Origin: Pseudomonadota bacterium
GTDB lineage: Bacteria > Pseudomonadota > Gammaproteobacteria > Acidiferrobacterales > UBA6901
Direction: 5' to 3'
Assembly (NCBI GenBank): GCA_021785515.1
Contig: JAJYEX010000001.1
Span: 783,640 to 847,639 of the forward strand
Length of the DNA stretch: 64,000 bases
The number at the start of each line of letters is the position of its first letter. The stretch's first letter is position 1. The notes below the pieces were generated by a model, which did not search any database, was not told the DNA's origin, and saw only the letters and a program-made list of their open reading frames with translations. Below, in pieces: positions 29,709 through 40,930 of this stretch. Position numbers and translations under genes: made by a program.

Positions 29709-31903
29709 GCCAATACGCCACGGAGGTAGCACCGCTGGCGGTGCTATCGGTGCTGCTAATCGTAGCCCTGGCGATGATGGGCGCCGCTACGCAGAATTCG
29801 GCGATATTTGGTCACCTCTACTGGCTGCTGCTTGTAATCAATGTGAGCGGGATCGTTGTTCTGCTCGCGTTTATCTTGTTCAACCTGTGGCGCCTGATTG
29901 TGCAGGTACGGACCGGCGTCATGGGCTCCCGCCTGACCCTGAGGCTTCTCGGATTCTTTGTCGTGCTGGCGGTGGTACCGGTATCGGTCGTTTACTTTTT
30001 TTCAGTGGAGGCCTTCAGCCGCGGCATCGACAACTGGTTTCACGTGAAAATCGAGCGCGCGCTGAATGACGCGCTGGCACTTGGGCGCGCGTCGCTTGAT
30101 ATGCGTGAGCGCGACCTTCAGCGGACGGCCGGAAACATGGCCAGGAGACTCGCGCGTGCACCGCGACGACGGGTCAAGCCGCTGCTTCGGGAACTGATGG
30201 CGCGCGACAGAATTTCCGATGCGGCCCTCTATGGCCGGCACGGAGAGATCATTGCAGCGGAAGGTAGCCTGGCGGGCCCGGTTGCGGATTCAGCCCGTGG
30301 ACCTGCCCCCAGTCTGCTTGCGGAGGTCCGGCGCGGCAAGGCGGTCTCGGATCTTGATCCCCTTCCGCACGGTGGCCTTAGGCTGCGGGTCTTGGCACCG
30401 GTTGTTTCACCGGATGGCCACTCTGGTGCGCGCGTGCTTCAGGTTCTGCAGCGCGTACCATTCCGCTACAGCCGGCTTGGCGCCAGCATTCAGAGCGCCT
30501 ACGCCCAGTATGAGAAGCTCACCTACATGCGTGGTCCCCTGAAATTTGGGATGCTGCTCACCTTGACCCTGGTGGCGCTCGTGACACTGCTCATTGCCAC
30601 CTGGGCCGCTTTGTTTTCGGCAAAAAGGCTGGCGACACCGCTGCGCGAACTTGCGGAGGGAACCCGAGCAGTTGCGCAGGGCAACTATAGCAAACAGCTG
30701 CCGGTAACTGCGGCGGACGAGCTTGGTGTGCTCGTTAGCTCGTTTAATGAGATGACCCGCCGCATCCGGCATGCACGCAACCAGATCCGCCGCAGCCAGC
30801 GCGAAGCCGAGGAGGAGCGAACCTACCTGGAGACGGTTCTGACCCATCTCTCCTCCGGGGTCTTATCGTTCGATACGCGCCAACGGTTGCGCACCCACAA
30901 CACCAGCGCCTCGCAGATTCTCGGGGCCGACCTGACGGAAGGTGCCGGTAGAACCCTGCGGTGGCTTGCCGCCAAGCATTCCCAGCTCGAGCGCTTTTTT
31001 GAGGCGGTAGAGCGCGCCGCTCAGAACGGACATTCAGAGTGGCACGATCAGGTTACTGTTCCGGGCTTTTCGGGCCAGCGCGTTTTGATCGTCCGGGGCA
31101 CTATGCTTCCCGGGCTCGGCACGCGGCGCGGTGGTCACGTGGTTGTATTTGACGACATTACCACGCTTATCCAGGCGCAACGCGACGCGGCCTGGGCGGA
31201 GGTGGCGCGCCGCCTGGCTCATGAAATCAAGAATCCGCTGACACCAATCCAGCTTTCGGCTGAACGTATCCGGCACAAGTGTATGGACGGCCTGCCGGAC
31301 GCAGGACGGGAAACCATCGACCGCGCAACACGCATTATTGTGCAACAGGTGGAGGCGATGAAATCGATGGTTAACGCCTTTTCCGACTACGCGCGGCCGG
31401 TACGGATTCGGCCGCAGGCAACCGACCTTAATGTGTTGGTGCGTGACGTGACCGAACTTTATCTCGGCCGGCCGCGTTCAATAAGGATTGAGACCGATTT
31501 GGATTCGGATTTGCCGCGGGCCGGCACCGACGCTGATGGCATGCGTCAGGTGCTTCACAATCTGCTCTTGAATGCACAGGAAGCCTTGACCACGACGCCC
31601 CGCCCAAGGATTGGCATCTGTACACGTCAGGTGCGGCTTGAGGGAAGTTTTTTTGTTGAGCTGTGCATTTCGGACAACGGCCCGGGGATTGCACAGTCGG
31701 TCAGGAACCGGCTATTTGAGCCCTACGTGACCACCAAGAAGAAAGGCACGGGTATCGGGCTTGCGATCGTGAAGAAGATTGTGGAGGAGCACGGGGGCAC
31801 TATCACGGTCGAAAGCCCGGAAGGGTCCGGGACCAGCGTAACCATCCGGATCCCGGCGATGGGACAGTCGCACGCCCGGACCCGGAAGGAGGGGACTGCG
31901 TGA
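29690..31903 (+). CDS. ntrY: NtrY-like sensor histidine kinase (HAMP, PAS, HisKA, HATPase)
   Basis: ARRLAHEIKNPLTPIQLSAERIRHK H-box; LFEPYVTTKKKGTGIGLAIVKKIVEEHGG. Confidence 0.92.
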   Translation: MVRRTLSQYATEVAPLAVLSVLLIVALAMMGAATQNSAIFGHLYWLLLVINVSGIVVLLAFILFNLWRLIVQVRTGVMGSRLTLRLLGFFVVLAVVPVSVVYFFSVEAFSRGIDNWFHVKIERALNDALALGRASLDMRERDLQRTAGNMARRLARAPRRRVKPLLRELMARDRISDAALYGRHGEIIAAEGSLAGPVADSARGPAPSLLAEVRRGKAVSDLDPLPHGGLRLRVLAPVVSPDGHSGARVLQVLQRVPFRYSRLGASIQSAYAQYEKLTYMRGPLKFGMLLTLTLVALVTLLIATWAALFSAKRLATPLRELAEGTRAVAQGNYSKQLPVTAADELGVLVSSFNEMTRRIRHARNQIRRSQREAEEERTYLETVLTHLSSGVLSFDTRQRLRTHNTSASQILGADLTEGAGRTLRWLAAKHSQLERFFEAVERAAQNGHSEWHDQVTVPGFSGQRVLIVRGTMLPGLGTRRGGHVVVFDDITTLIQAQRDAAWAEVARRLAHEIKNPLTPIQLSAERIRHKCMDGLPDAGRETIDRATRIIVQQVEAMKSMVNAFSDYARPVRIRPQATDLNVLVRDVTELYLGRPRSIRIETDLDSDLPRAGTDADGMRQVLHNLLLNAQEALTTTPRPRIGICTRQVRLEGSFFVELCISDNGPGIAQSVRNRLFEPYVTTKKKGTGIGLAIVKKIVEEHGGTITVESPEGSGTSVTIRIPAMGQSHARTRKEGTA

Positions 31904-33255
31904 AGCGTGGCTGCGTGTTGATCGTCGATGACGAACCCGAGATCCGTCGTCTGGTACAGGAAATTCTGGAGGATGAGAACTATCAGGCAGTGGTGGCGGC
32001 AAGCGCCGGGGCGGCACGTACTGCACTGAGCAAGTATCGACCAGACCTGGTTCTTCTGGATATCTGGATGCCAGATTGCGATGGCATCACGCTGCTGAAG
32101 GAATGGATAAACGGGGGCGGCGCGATTCCACCGGTTGTCATGATTTCCGGGCACGGCACGATTGAAACTGCGGTGGAGGCGATTCGCATCGGGGCGAGCG
32201 ACTTTATCGAGAAGCCGCTCTCCACTGCCAGGCTGTTGGGGGTTGTGGAGCAGACGCTGCGCCGCGCGCCGGGAGGGCGGCTTGCGGACGTGCAGCTGCG
32301 TCCGACCTTGATCGGTCGCAGTCAGGAAATGGCGGTACTGAGGGCAGAAATCGGGCACGTTGGGGCACTCGATGCTCCGGTACTGATTTCAGGTGAGCGC
32401 GGCAGCGGGCGGAGTCTGGCGGCACGCCTGGTTCATTCTCAGGGAATTGGTCACAACGGCCCGGTAATTGCGGTCAACGTGGCGGCGGTCGCCAAGGAAG
32501 CCTTGATGGCACAGCTGTTCGGTGTTGAGCAGAATGGCCAGATCATTCCTGGCTGTCTGGAGCAAGCGCGCAGCGGGAGCGTCGTACTGGAAGAGATCAC
32601 CGGTATGGGCGCCGAAGCTCAGGACATGTTTCGCGGCGCTTTGGAGCGCAACTGGTTTCGGCGTCATGGCGGGGAACAATTCGTATCGATCGACTGCCGC
32701 ATACTTGTCACCACCAGCCGCGACCTGGAATCTGAGGTTGCTGCGGGCCGCTTTGACGAGGATCTCTGGAACCGGCTGAGCCTGCTGTCGCTATACGTGC
32801 CAGCGCTGCGTGAACACCGCCAGGATATTCCGGAACTCATTGCGTACTTTCAGCGCCGCGTGGTGGATGTTGAGCGGTTTACGCACCGGCGGTTTTCGAC
32901 AGCGGCGCTTAACATGTTGCGTAATTACGCATGGCCGGGAAATGTTGCCGAGCTTAAAGCTGTGGTTCAGCGGTTGTTGCTGGTCAGGAAGCGGGGCGAC
33001 GTTTCAGAGGCGGAGGTGCGGGAAACGTTGCAGCGACAAAAGCGGCTAGCCTCGGTGGCGTTGCCGGAGGCACTCTACAACATGCCGTTGCGCGAGGCGC
33101 GCGATCGCTTTGAGCGCGCCTACCTGCTATATCATCTCGAGCGCGCGGAGGGCAACATCGGTGAACTCGCGCGGATTGCGGAACTGGAGCGTACCCACCT
33201 GTACCGCAAACTGAAGGGCCTCGGTATTGGTTTGCGTCGCGACAAGGGCAAATAG
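31900..33255 (+). CDS. ntrX: NtrX-like response regulator with degenerate AAA+ domain
   Basis: Receiver CVLIVDDEPEIRRLVQEIL...LVLLDIWMPDCDG; AAA+ region ISGERGSGRSLAARLVHSQG; C-terminal HTH. Confidence 0.88.
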   Translation: MKRGCVLIVDDEPEIRRLVQEILEDENYQAVVAASAGAARTALSKYRPDLVLLDIWMPDCDGITLLKEWINGGGAIPPVVMISGHGTIETAVEAIRIGASDFIEKPLSTARLLGVVEQTLRRAPGGRLADVQLRPTLIGRSQEMAVLRAEIGHVGALDAPVLISGERGSGRSLAARLVHSQGIGHNGPVIAVNVAAVAKEALMAQLFGVEQNGQIIPGCLEQARSGSVVLEEITGMGAEAQDMFRGALERNWFRRHGGEQFVSIDCRILVTTSRDLESEVAAGRFDEDLWNRLSLLSLYVPALREHRQDIPELIAYFQRRVVDVERFTHRRFSTAALNMLRNYAWPGNVAELKAVVQRLLLVRKRGDVSEAEVRETLQRQKRLASVALPEALYNMPLREARDRFERAYLLYHLERAEGNIGELARIAELERTHLYRKLKGLGIGLRRDKGK

Positions 33256-33279
33256 GGGAATGGCGCGCGAGACGCTGGC

Positions 33280-33597
33280 ATGGAGCTAATCGACAATTTT
33301 GAGGCCATGCTGGCCAGAGGCCAGGACAGCGCCCTGCTTCGCTTCGGTTTGGGCTCGGAGTATCTGAAGCAAGGACAGTTTGAGCCGGCGGTGACGCATC
33401 TGCGCGCTGCGCTGCGGTTTGACGAACGGTACTCCGCTGCGTGGAAACTATTGGGACAGGCTTTAACTGGAGCGGGCCGGCGGGAAGAGGCGGTGCAGGC
33501 CTACCGGGACGGCATCGGGCACGCCACCGGGAAAGGAGATCTTCAGGCGGCCAAGGAAATGCAGGTGTTTCTCAGGCGTCTGGAGCGGCAGCCGTGA
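33280..33597 (+). CDS. TPR-repeat protein
   Basis: LLRFGLGSEYLKQGQFEPAVTHLRAALRFDERYSAAWKLLGQALTGAGRREEAVQAYRDGI. Confidence 0.8.
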   Translation: MELIDNFEAMLARGQDSALLRFGLGSEYLKQGQFEPAVTHLRAALRFDERYSAAWKLLGQALTGAGRREEAVQAYRDGIGHATGKGDLQAAKEMQVFLRRLERQP

Positions 33598-33630
33598 GAC
33601 GGGGCCCGCACAGCGGCATCGTATCGCCGA

Positions 33631-34560
33631 TCAGTAAAGTGGCGGCTGGCCGGGCGGACGCGTCTTGAATCGGCGGTGTGCCCAGAAGTACTGCTCGGGC
33701 ATTTCGCGCACCCCGGCCTCGATCTCCTGATTCATGCGCTGTGCGTCGACGACATCGTTACCGCTGGGATAGTGCGTCATCGGCGGTCGGAAAAAGACCT
33801 CATAGCCGCGGCCATAGGGAAGCTGGCGGCTGAAACAGGGCAGCACGATGGCGCCGGTCAGCTGTGCGAGCCTGCCGAGCGACGTCAGGGTCGCGGCCGG
33901 CACCCCGAAAAACGGCGCAAATACCGCACCATGGACACCCTGATCCTGATCGGGAAGATAATAAAATGCGAGACCATGCCTGAGACTGCGGACCGCTGGC
34001 CGCAGCCCTTCCATCCGCTCAATCATGACGCCGCCGAAGCGCGTGCGCCCCTGGGAAATTAGGTAGTCCAGCAAGGCGTTTTTCGGCCGTTTGTAGAAAC
34101 TCGCGAAAGACGCGTGCCGACTGCTCGCCAGATAGATGCCTCCGATTTCCAGGCTCACAAAGTGCGGAGCCAGCAGAATGATGCGGCGGCCAGCGGCAAG
34201 CGCGTCGTCCAGATAATGGCAGTTGCGGCAACGCACCAGCCGATTCAGGCGTCTGACCGAACCCCACCAAGCGATGGGCACGGTCAGCGTGGCACGCATG
34301 AATTCGCGGAAGTGGCGTCGTGCGAGGATCTTGCAGGCGCGATCATCAAGCTCGGGAAAACACAGGCGCAGGTTTACGCGGGTGATATGACGACGTTCCG
34401 CATGCAGCATATAGAACAGCGTCCCGATCACACCGCCCAGCGCCCAGATGACCGGCAGGGGAAGCAGTGCAGCCGCCCGCAGGAATCCGTATCCCAGCCA
34501 GCTGGGCCAGAAGCGGGGATGGAGAAAAAGGCGCCCAGGTTTCCGCTCAGGCTCGGTCAT
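33631..34560 (-). CDS. Lysophospholipid/lipid A acyltransferase (LpxL/HtrB-like), third of three in tandem
   Basis: APHFVSLEIGG (H-X4-E), FYYLPDQDQGVHGAVFAPFFGVPAAT. Confidence 0.9.
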   Translation of the reverse strand: MTEPERKPGRLFLHPRFWPSWLGYGFLRAAALLPLPVIWALGGVIGTLFYMLHAERRHITRVNLRLCFPELDDRACKILARRHFREFMRATLTVPIAWWGSVRRLNRLVRCRNCHYLDDALAAGRRIILLAPHFVSLEIGGIYLASSRHASFASFYKRPKNALLDYLISQGRTRFGGVMIERMEGLRPAVRSLRHGLAFYYLPDQDQGVHGAVFAPFFGVPAATLTSLGRLAQLTGAIVLPCFSRQLPYGRGYEVFFRPPMTHYPSGNDVVDAQRMNQEIEAGVREMPEQYFWAHRRFKTRPPGQPPLY

Positions 34561-35470
34561 AATAGCTAGGCGCATCGCCTGGTCTTGTCTTGAAACGCTT
34601 GTAGGTCCACAGATATTGTTCCGGTATCTCGCGCACCGCGTCCTCGATTGCGGCGTTGAGGCGGCTTGCGTCCCCGAGGGCGTCGGAGGTAGGGAAGTCC
34701 CGAATCGGCGGCTTCATGATCACCTCATAGCCACGACCAAACGGCAGCAGGCGCGTGTAGCACGGAATCACGATTGCCTGCGCCAGCCGCGCCATGCGAC
34801 TGGGGGCGGTGAGCGTAGCGGCCGGCACACCGAAAAACGGCGCGAACACATAGCCTGCGTTACCAGGCTCCTGGTCCGGGAGGTAGTAGAATGGCAGGCC
34901 CTGGCGCAACAACCGGATCAGGGGAAGCAGATCGGAGCTGCGCTCGATCATCACACCACCGAAACGCGACCGGCTGCGCCGCATGACGTGATCGAAAACC
35001 GGATTGCGGGGGCTTTTGTACATGCTTACCATCGGCCGTTCCTGCGACAGCCGCAGGCCGGCGATCTCAAGCACCGCGAAGTGCGGAGCCAGAAGAATGA
35101 CGTGCTTCCCAGCGGCAATGGCGGCATCGAAAATCCCGCGGTCGCGAAATTGCACCAATCGCTGCAGGCGGGCGCGCCGCCCCCACAGCGAAACCCCCAT
35201 GCCGACGAAGGCCTGAGCCAGCGTCCGGAATGTGGCACGCCGCAATCGCCGGCGTGCCGCCGTGCTGAGCTCCGGAAGGCACAACGCCAGGTTCACGTCG
35301 GCTGTGCGACGCGCCCGGCTGGGAAAGAACGAGACCAGTTGCCCGATGACAGCACCCAGCACCCACAGCAGCGGCAGCGGCAGGACACCGAGGGCGCGCA
35401 AAATCGCAACGCCAGCCCAAGATGGCCAGTATCGCGGATGACCGAGAACTGACAACTCACTTCGAGTCAT
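34547..35470 (-). CDS. Lysophospholipid/lipid A acyltransferase (LpxL/HtrB-like), second of three
   Basis: APHFAVLEIAG (H-X4-E), FYYLPDQEPGNAGYVFAPFFGVPAAT; 14-nt overlaps with both neighbours. Confidence 0.9.
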   Translation of the reverse strand: MTRSELSVLGHPRYWPSWAGVAILRALGVLPLPLLWVLGAVIGQLVSFFPSRARRTADVNLALCLPELSTAARRRLRRATFRTLAQAFVGMGVSLWGRRARLQRLVQFRDRGIFDAAIAAGKHVILLAPHFAVLEIAGLRLSQERPMVSMYKSPRNPVFDHVMRRSRSRFGGVMIERSSDLLPLIRLLRQGLPFYYLPDQEPGNAGYVFAPFFGVPAATLTAPSRMARLAQAIVIPCYTRLLPFGRGYEVIMKPPIRDFPTSDALGDASRLNAAIEDAVREIPEQYLWTYKRFKTRPGDAPSYYDRA

Positions 35471-36503
35471 AGGGCGACGCACTGCCGTCGGGACGCGTCC
35501 TAAAATACTTAAATGTCCACATGTACTGCTCTGGTGCCTCCAAAACGTGACGTTCCAGCTCGACATTCATCCGACGAGTATCAGCTTCGAGGTCTCCACT
35601 CGGGAATCCGTCCAGAGCCGGGCCAAGGCGAACCTCGTAACCGCGGCCACGCGGCAACCGGTAGGTAAAGCATGGCACGACCACCGCGTCGCAGATCTGG
35701 GCGAGGCGGCCAAGCGTCGTCAGGCGCGCCACCTGGGTACCGAGGAAGGGCACGAACATCGAACCCTGTGCACCGAAATCCTCGTCCGGCAGGTAATAGA
35801 AACCTAAGCCGCTCTGGATTTCCCGGATGACGGGTCGCAGGCCCCGCTCCCGCTGTAGCATACGGCCCCGCGGGTCAAACCGCTTGCGCCCGGAAGCCAT
35901 GAACCAGTCGACCAGGGGGTTCTTCATGGGCTTGATCATGCCTAGCAGGGGAAAACGCGATGACATGGCTGCGGCCCCGAATTCCAGCGCCACGAAATGG
36001 GCCGTAAGAAGAATCATCCGGCGGCCCTGGTCGTACGGAACCTGATAGTGATTGAGGCCAGTTATGCGCACCAACCGATTGATTCGAGCTGGGCTTCCAA
36101 ACCACAACAACGGAAAATCCAGCAAACATCGCCCATAGACCCGAAAGTACCGCCGCACCAGTCGCGCCCGCTCACGGTTGTTCAGCTCCGAAAAGCACAT
36201 GGCCACGTTGATATTCGCGATACGCCACCGTTTGCGGTTTAAAAGCCGGTAGCTGTCGCCGGCGAGCCCACCGAGCAGCTCGCGGACCGGCCACGGCAGC
36301 AACGAGATCGCGCGCAGCAAACCGACACCCAGCCACACCCCCCAATATGCAGGAAGGAGGTAGGACGTATGAAATCGGGGAGCATGATAAGACGGGTCGT
36401 CGGTGCGCGGCGCCTCGTCAGGTCCAGGTGCGGCGCTCCGTGCAGACCCAATTATCGCCACTATGGCCCGCTTTATTAGCAAAATGTGGGGCGTATATAG
36501 CAT
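35457..36503 (-). CDS. Lysophospholipid/lipid A acyltransferase (LpxL/HtrB-like), first of three
   Basis: TAHFVALEFGA (H-X4-E), FYYLPDEDFGAQGSMFVPFLGTQVA; true start may be internal. Confidence 0.88.
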   Translation of the reverse strand: MLYTPHILLIKRAIVAIIGSARSAAPGPDEAPRTDDPSYHAPRFHTSYLLPAYWGVWLGVGLLRAISLLPWPVRELLGGLAGDSYRLLNRKRWRIANINVAMCFSELNNRERARLVRRYFRVYGRCLLDFPLLWFGSPARINRLVRITGLNHYQVPYDQGRRMILLTAHFVALEFGAAAMSSRFPLLGMIKPMKNPLVDWFMASGRKRFDPRGRMLQRERGLRPVIREIQSGLGFYYLPDEDFGAQGSMFVPFLGTQVARLTTLGRLAQICDAVVVPCFTYRLPRGRGYEVRLGPALDGFPSGDLEADTRRMNVELERHVLEAPEQYMWTFKYFRTRPDGSASPYDSK

Positions 36504-36676
36504 ATAGACACCACGAATATCGGCATACCGACAAAATTGTATTCCATTACTCCCACTTTGTTATAAAATGCCTTGGAAAGGCGCTAACCATGCTTGTGTA
36601 ATAACTTATGACCAAAATTTAACCGTATTATTGGCTAAATAATCTACTTTTTCCCAAAAGCATGCGTTCTGTGCAC

Positions 36677-37456
36677 TTAATTACCGCTATTTGTGGGGGA
36701 GTAAAAAAATTCGCCGGACTGCATTATCGGTCGCATAGTGTGCAGCAGATTCTCGAACAGTCGCGGATGAAGGTGCTCCTCCCGCGCCAGCAATTCCTTC
36801 ATGTGCTGGCGCTGACTAGGCATCCGGAAACAGGCCGGACAGTTGTCCGCGATAACGGGTAGCTGCGCAGCCGCAGCGAAGTCACGGAGCTGGCGTTCTC
36901 GGACGTAAATGAAAGGCCGGATGACGCGCAGGTCCCCGGCATCATTGAGATAGTGGGCTTTCATGGTCCGCAGGCTGCCCCCATGAAAGGCGCTCATCAG
37001 GAAGGATTCCGCCAGGTCATCCAGGTGCTGGGCAAGAACCAACACGTTACAGCCATGCTCGCGGGCAGTCGCATAGAGAATTCCGCGACGCATGCGTGCA
37101 CAGTAAGCGCAGAACGACTTCCCGCGCATATTCAGCAGTGCCCGTTCCACAATCAGCTGGCGGCGATAATAATACGGTATGCCAAGCGCCGGTACATAGT
37201 CGCGCAGGGCCGTGGGGTCAAAACCCGCTATCCCGGGGTCGACGGTGGCCGCAGCGAGCGTGAACGGAATCGGCGCCTTGTTCCGCAGATGCAGGAGGGT
37301 GTGCAGCATGCTCATGCTGTCCTTGCCACCGGACAGCCCCAGCAACAAGCGGTCACCGGGCTGGATCATGTCGTAATCGGCGATCGCACCGCCCGCAGCG
37401 CGAAGCACTGCGCGTGGGGGGTGGCGGGCAAGGGACGGTGCGGTAGCGGCAACCAT
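36677..37456 (-). CDS. ttcA: TtcA-like tRNA 2-thiocytidine synthetase (PP-loop ATPase)
   Basis: LLLGLSGGKDSMSMLHTL PP-loop; CAYCARMRRG and NCPACF cysteines. Confidence 0.82.
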   Translation of the reverse strand: MVAATAPSLARHPPRAVLRAAGGAIADYDMIQPGDRLLLGLSGGKDSMSMLHTLLHLRNKAPIPFTLAAATVDPGIAGFDPTALRDYVPALGIPYYYRRQLIVERALLNMRGKSFCAYCARMRRGILYATAREHGCNVLVLAQHLDDLAESFLMSAFHGGSLRTMKAHYLNDAGDLRVIRPFIYVRERQLRDFAAAAQLPVIADNCPACFRMPSQRQHMKELLAREEHLHPRLFENLLHTMRPIMQSGEFFYSPTNSGN

Positions 37457-37527
37457 GGCAGCGGTATTATGCCTTAAACGCGCACGAAATGGCCGGCAGC
37501 TCGGCTGCCGGCTCAGGAGATGACTAA

Positions 37528-37935
37528 ATGAGTCAGGTCAGGACGTTGCAGCCAAAGGAGGCCTGGGATCTGATCCAGGGGCACCCGAATGCCCTGTTCA
37601 TCGACACCCGGTCGTTGATGGAACATCTTTTTATCGGACATCCGGTGGGCTGTATTCACATAGCCTGGATCGATGAACCGGATTGGACGATAAATCCGGA
37701 ATTTGCGACTGAGGTCCGTCGGGCGATTCTCGGCGGTGTGGGCGTGGGCGCCCCCGTGGTGCTGATCTGCCGTAGTGGCGTACGCTCCCTGGAGGCTGCC
37801 GAATGCCTGGTACAGGCCGGATTTCGGAACATTTACAACATCGCGGATGGGTTCGAAGGGCCGCTTGACGATCACCACCACCGCAGCACTCTCGGCGGCT
37901 GGCGCTATCACGATTTGCCTTGGGAACAGTCCTGA
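37528..37935 (+). CDS. Rhodanese-like domain protein
   Basis: ALFIDTRSLMEHLFIGHPVGCIHIAW...VVLICRSGVRSLEAAECL, active-site CRSGVR. Confidence 0.9.
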   Translation: MSQVRTLQPKEAWDLIQGHPNALFIDTRSLMEHLFIGHPVGCIHIAWIDEPDWTINPEFATEVRRAILGGVGVGAPVVLICRSGVRSLEAAECLVQAGFRNIYNIADGFEGPLDDHHHRSTLGGWRYHDLPWEQS

Positions 37936-38053
37936 CGCGCGCCATCGATGATCCGGGCAGGCTGCCTGGGTGGGTGACCATGTCAATTTGGAGCCGGGTT
38001 GGGTACACTGCCTTGCGCAATTATCAAGATTGAAAATCCGCAGTGGGGTCGTC

Positions 38054-39247
38054 ATGGGAAATAGCTATCTCTTTACTTCGGAATCGGTATCAGAGGGTCA
38101 CCCGGACAAGGTGTGTGACCAGATATCCGATGCGGTGCTTGACGCGATACTGGCGCAGCACAAGGAGGCACGGGTTGCCTGCGAAACCCTGGTAAAAAAT
38201 AATCTCGTGGTTTTGGCCGGCGAGATAACGACCAGCGCCAACGTCGATTTCGACCAGGTAGCGCGGAATGTGATCCGGCAGATCGGGTACTCAGATGAGA
38301 TGGGGTTCGGCCCCGACAGCTGTACCGTACTCACCGTCATTGGTAAACAGTCGGCACACATTGCGCAGGGGGTGAACGCGGGGAGCGGTTTGGACCTGGA
38401 ACAGGGTGCCGGCGATCAGGGCCTGATGTTCGGCTATGCCGCCAACGAAACGGACGTACTTATGCCGATGCCGATTTCCCTGGCGCACCGCCTGGTGGAA
38501 CGCCAGATGCGGGTACGCAAGGACGGCGGACTCACCTGGCTGCGCCCAGATGCCAAATCGCAGGTCACGGTCAGATACGTTAACGACAAGCCTGTCGGAA
38601 TTGACACGGTCGTTCTTTCCACCCAGCACGCGCCGGGCGTAAAACACGAGACGATTACCGAGGCGGTGATCGAGGAAATCATCAGGCCGGTGCTGCCCAA
38701 GGAGTGGCTTGGCAAAGAGACCAAGTTTTTTATAAACCCGACGGGTGCGTTTGAAATCGGCGGCCCGGTAGGCGATGCCGGAGTAACCGGACGCAAGATC
38801 ATAGTTGACACCTACGGTGGCATGGCCAGACATGGCGGCGGGGCGTTTTCGGGCAAGGATCCTTCCAAGGTAGACCGCTCGGCAGCCTACGCCGGGCGTT
38901 ACGTTGCAAAAAATGTGGTGGCCGCAGGACTTGCTGACCGCTGCGAAATCCAGATTGCCTACGCGATCGGCATCGCCCGACCGGTGTCCGTACATATCAA
39001 TACTTTTGGTACCGGCAAACTGCCGGACGATAGGATTGCGGAGCTGGTCGTTTCGCACTTTGATCTGCGCCCCAAGGGCATCATCGAGATGCTCGATTTG
39101 CTGCGCCCCATCTATCTCGGCACGGCAGCATACGGTCATTTCGGGCGCAGCGATCCGTCCTTCAGCTGGGAGCGGACAGACCGGGCGGAACTGCTGCGGG
39201 ATGCGAGCGGCATCAAGCCTGGCAACCGCAGTGCAGTGGGGACCTGA
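38054..39247 (+). CDS. metK: S-adenosylmethionine synthase
   Basis: [53 protein letters not shown]. Confidence 0.98.
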   Translation: MGNSYLFTSESVSEGHPDKVCDQISDAVLDAILAQHKEARVACETLVKNNLVVLAGEITTSANVDFDQVARNVIRQIGYSDEMGFGPDSCTVLTVIGKQSAHIAQGVNAGSGLDLEQGAGDQGLMFGYAANETDVLMPMPISLAHRLVERQMRVRKDGGLTWLRPDAKSQVTVRYVNDKPVGIDTVVLSTQHAPGVKHETITEAVIEEIIRPVLPKEWLGKETKFFINPTGAFEIGGPVGDAGVTGRKIIVDTYGGMARHGGGAFSGKDPSKVDRSAAYAGRYVAKNVVAAGLADRCEIQIAYAIGIARPVSVHINTFGTGKLPDDRIAELVVSHFDLRPKGIIEMLDLLRPIYLGTAAYGHFGRSDPSFSWERTDRAELLRDASGIKPGNRSAVGT

Positions 39248-39340
39248 CCCTTTCTGGCTTGCGCTACCAACACGCGAGGATCAGGTCGACACCAACATGA
39301 AGCACAACAGGTTTCGCTGCGTCGGCAGCGGGCCTTTGCC

Positions 39341-39420
39341 CCTCCAAGGAGCGTTGCGACCCCCACCGAGACGTTGGGGCCAGGCTTGGAGGCGGCAACA
39401 CCGGTAAAACGGCGCTCGTT
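39341..39420 (+). promoter_or_regulatory. SAH riboswitch upstream of ahcY
   Basis: P1 CCTCCAAG (39341-39348) / CTTGGAGG (39385-39392); AGGAGCGTTGC core; CCAGGCTTGG; downstream AACGGCGCTC able to pair with GAGCG as pseudoknot. Confidence 0.88.
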
Positions 39421-39422
39421 GA

Positions 39423-40859
<1,437 letters not shown>

Positions 40860-40930
40860 TTCGCGGCGTGCACCAGTTGCGCTGTTGCAGCCAGGCGGAA
40901 CCCGGCTGCGGCAGCCAGAGTTGTGGCTCC

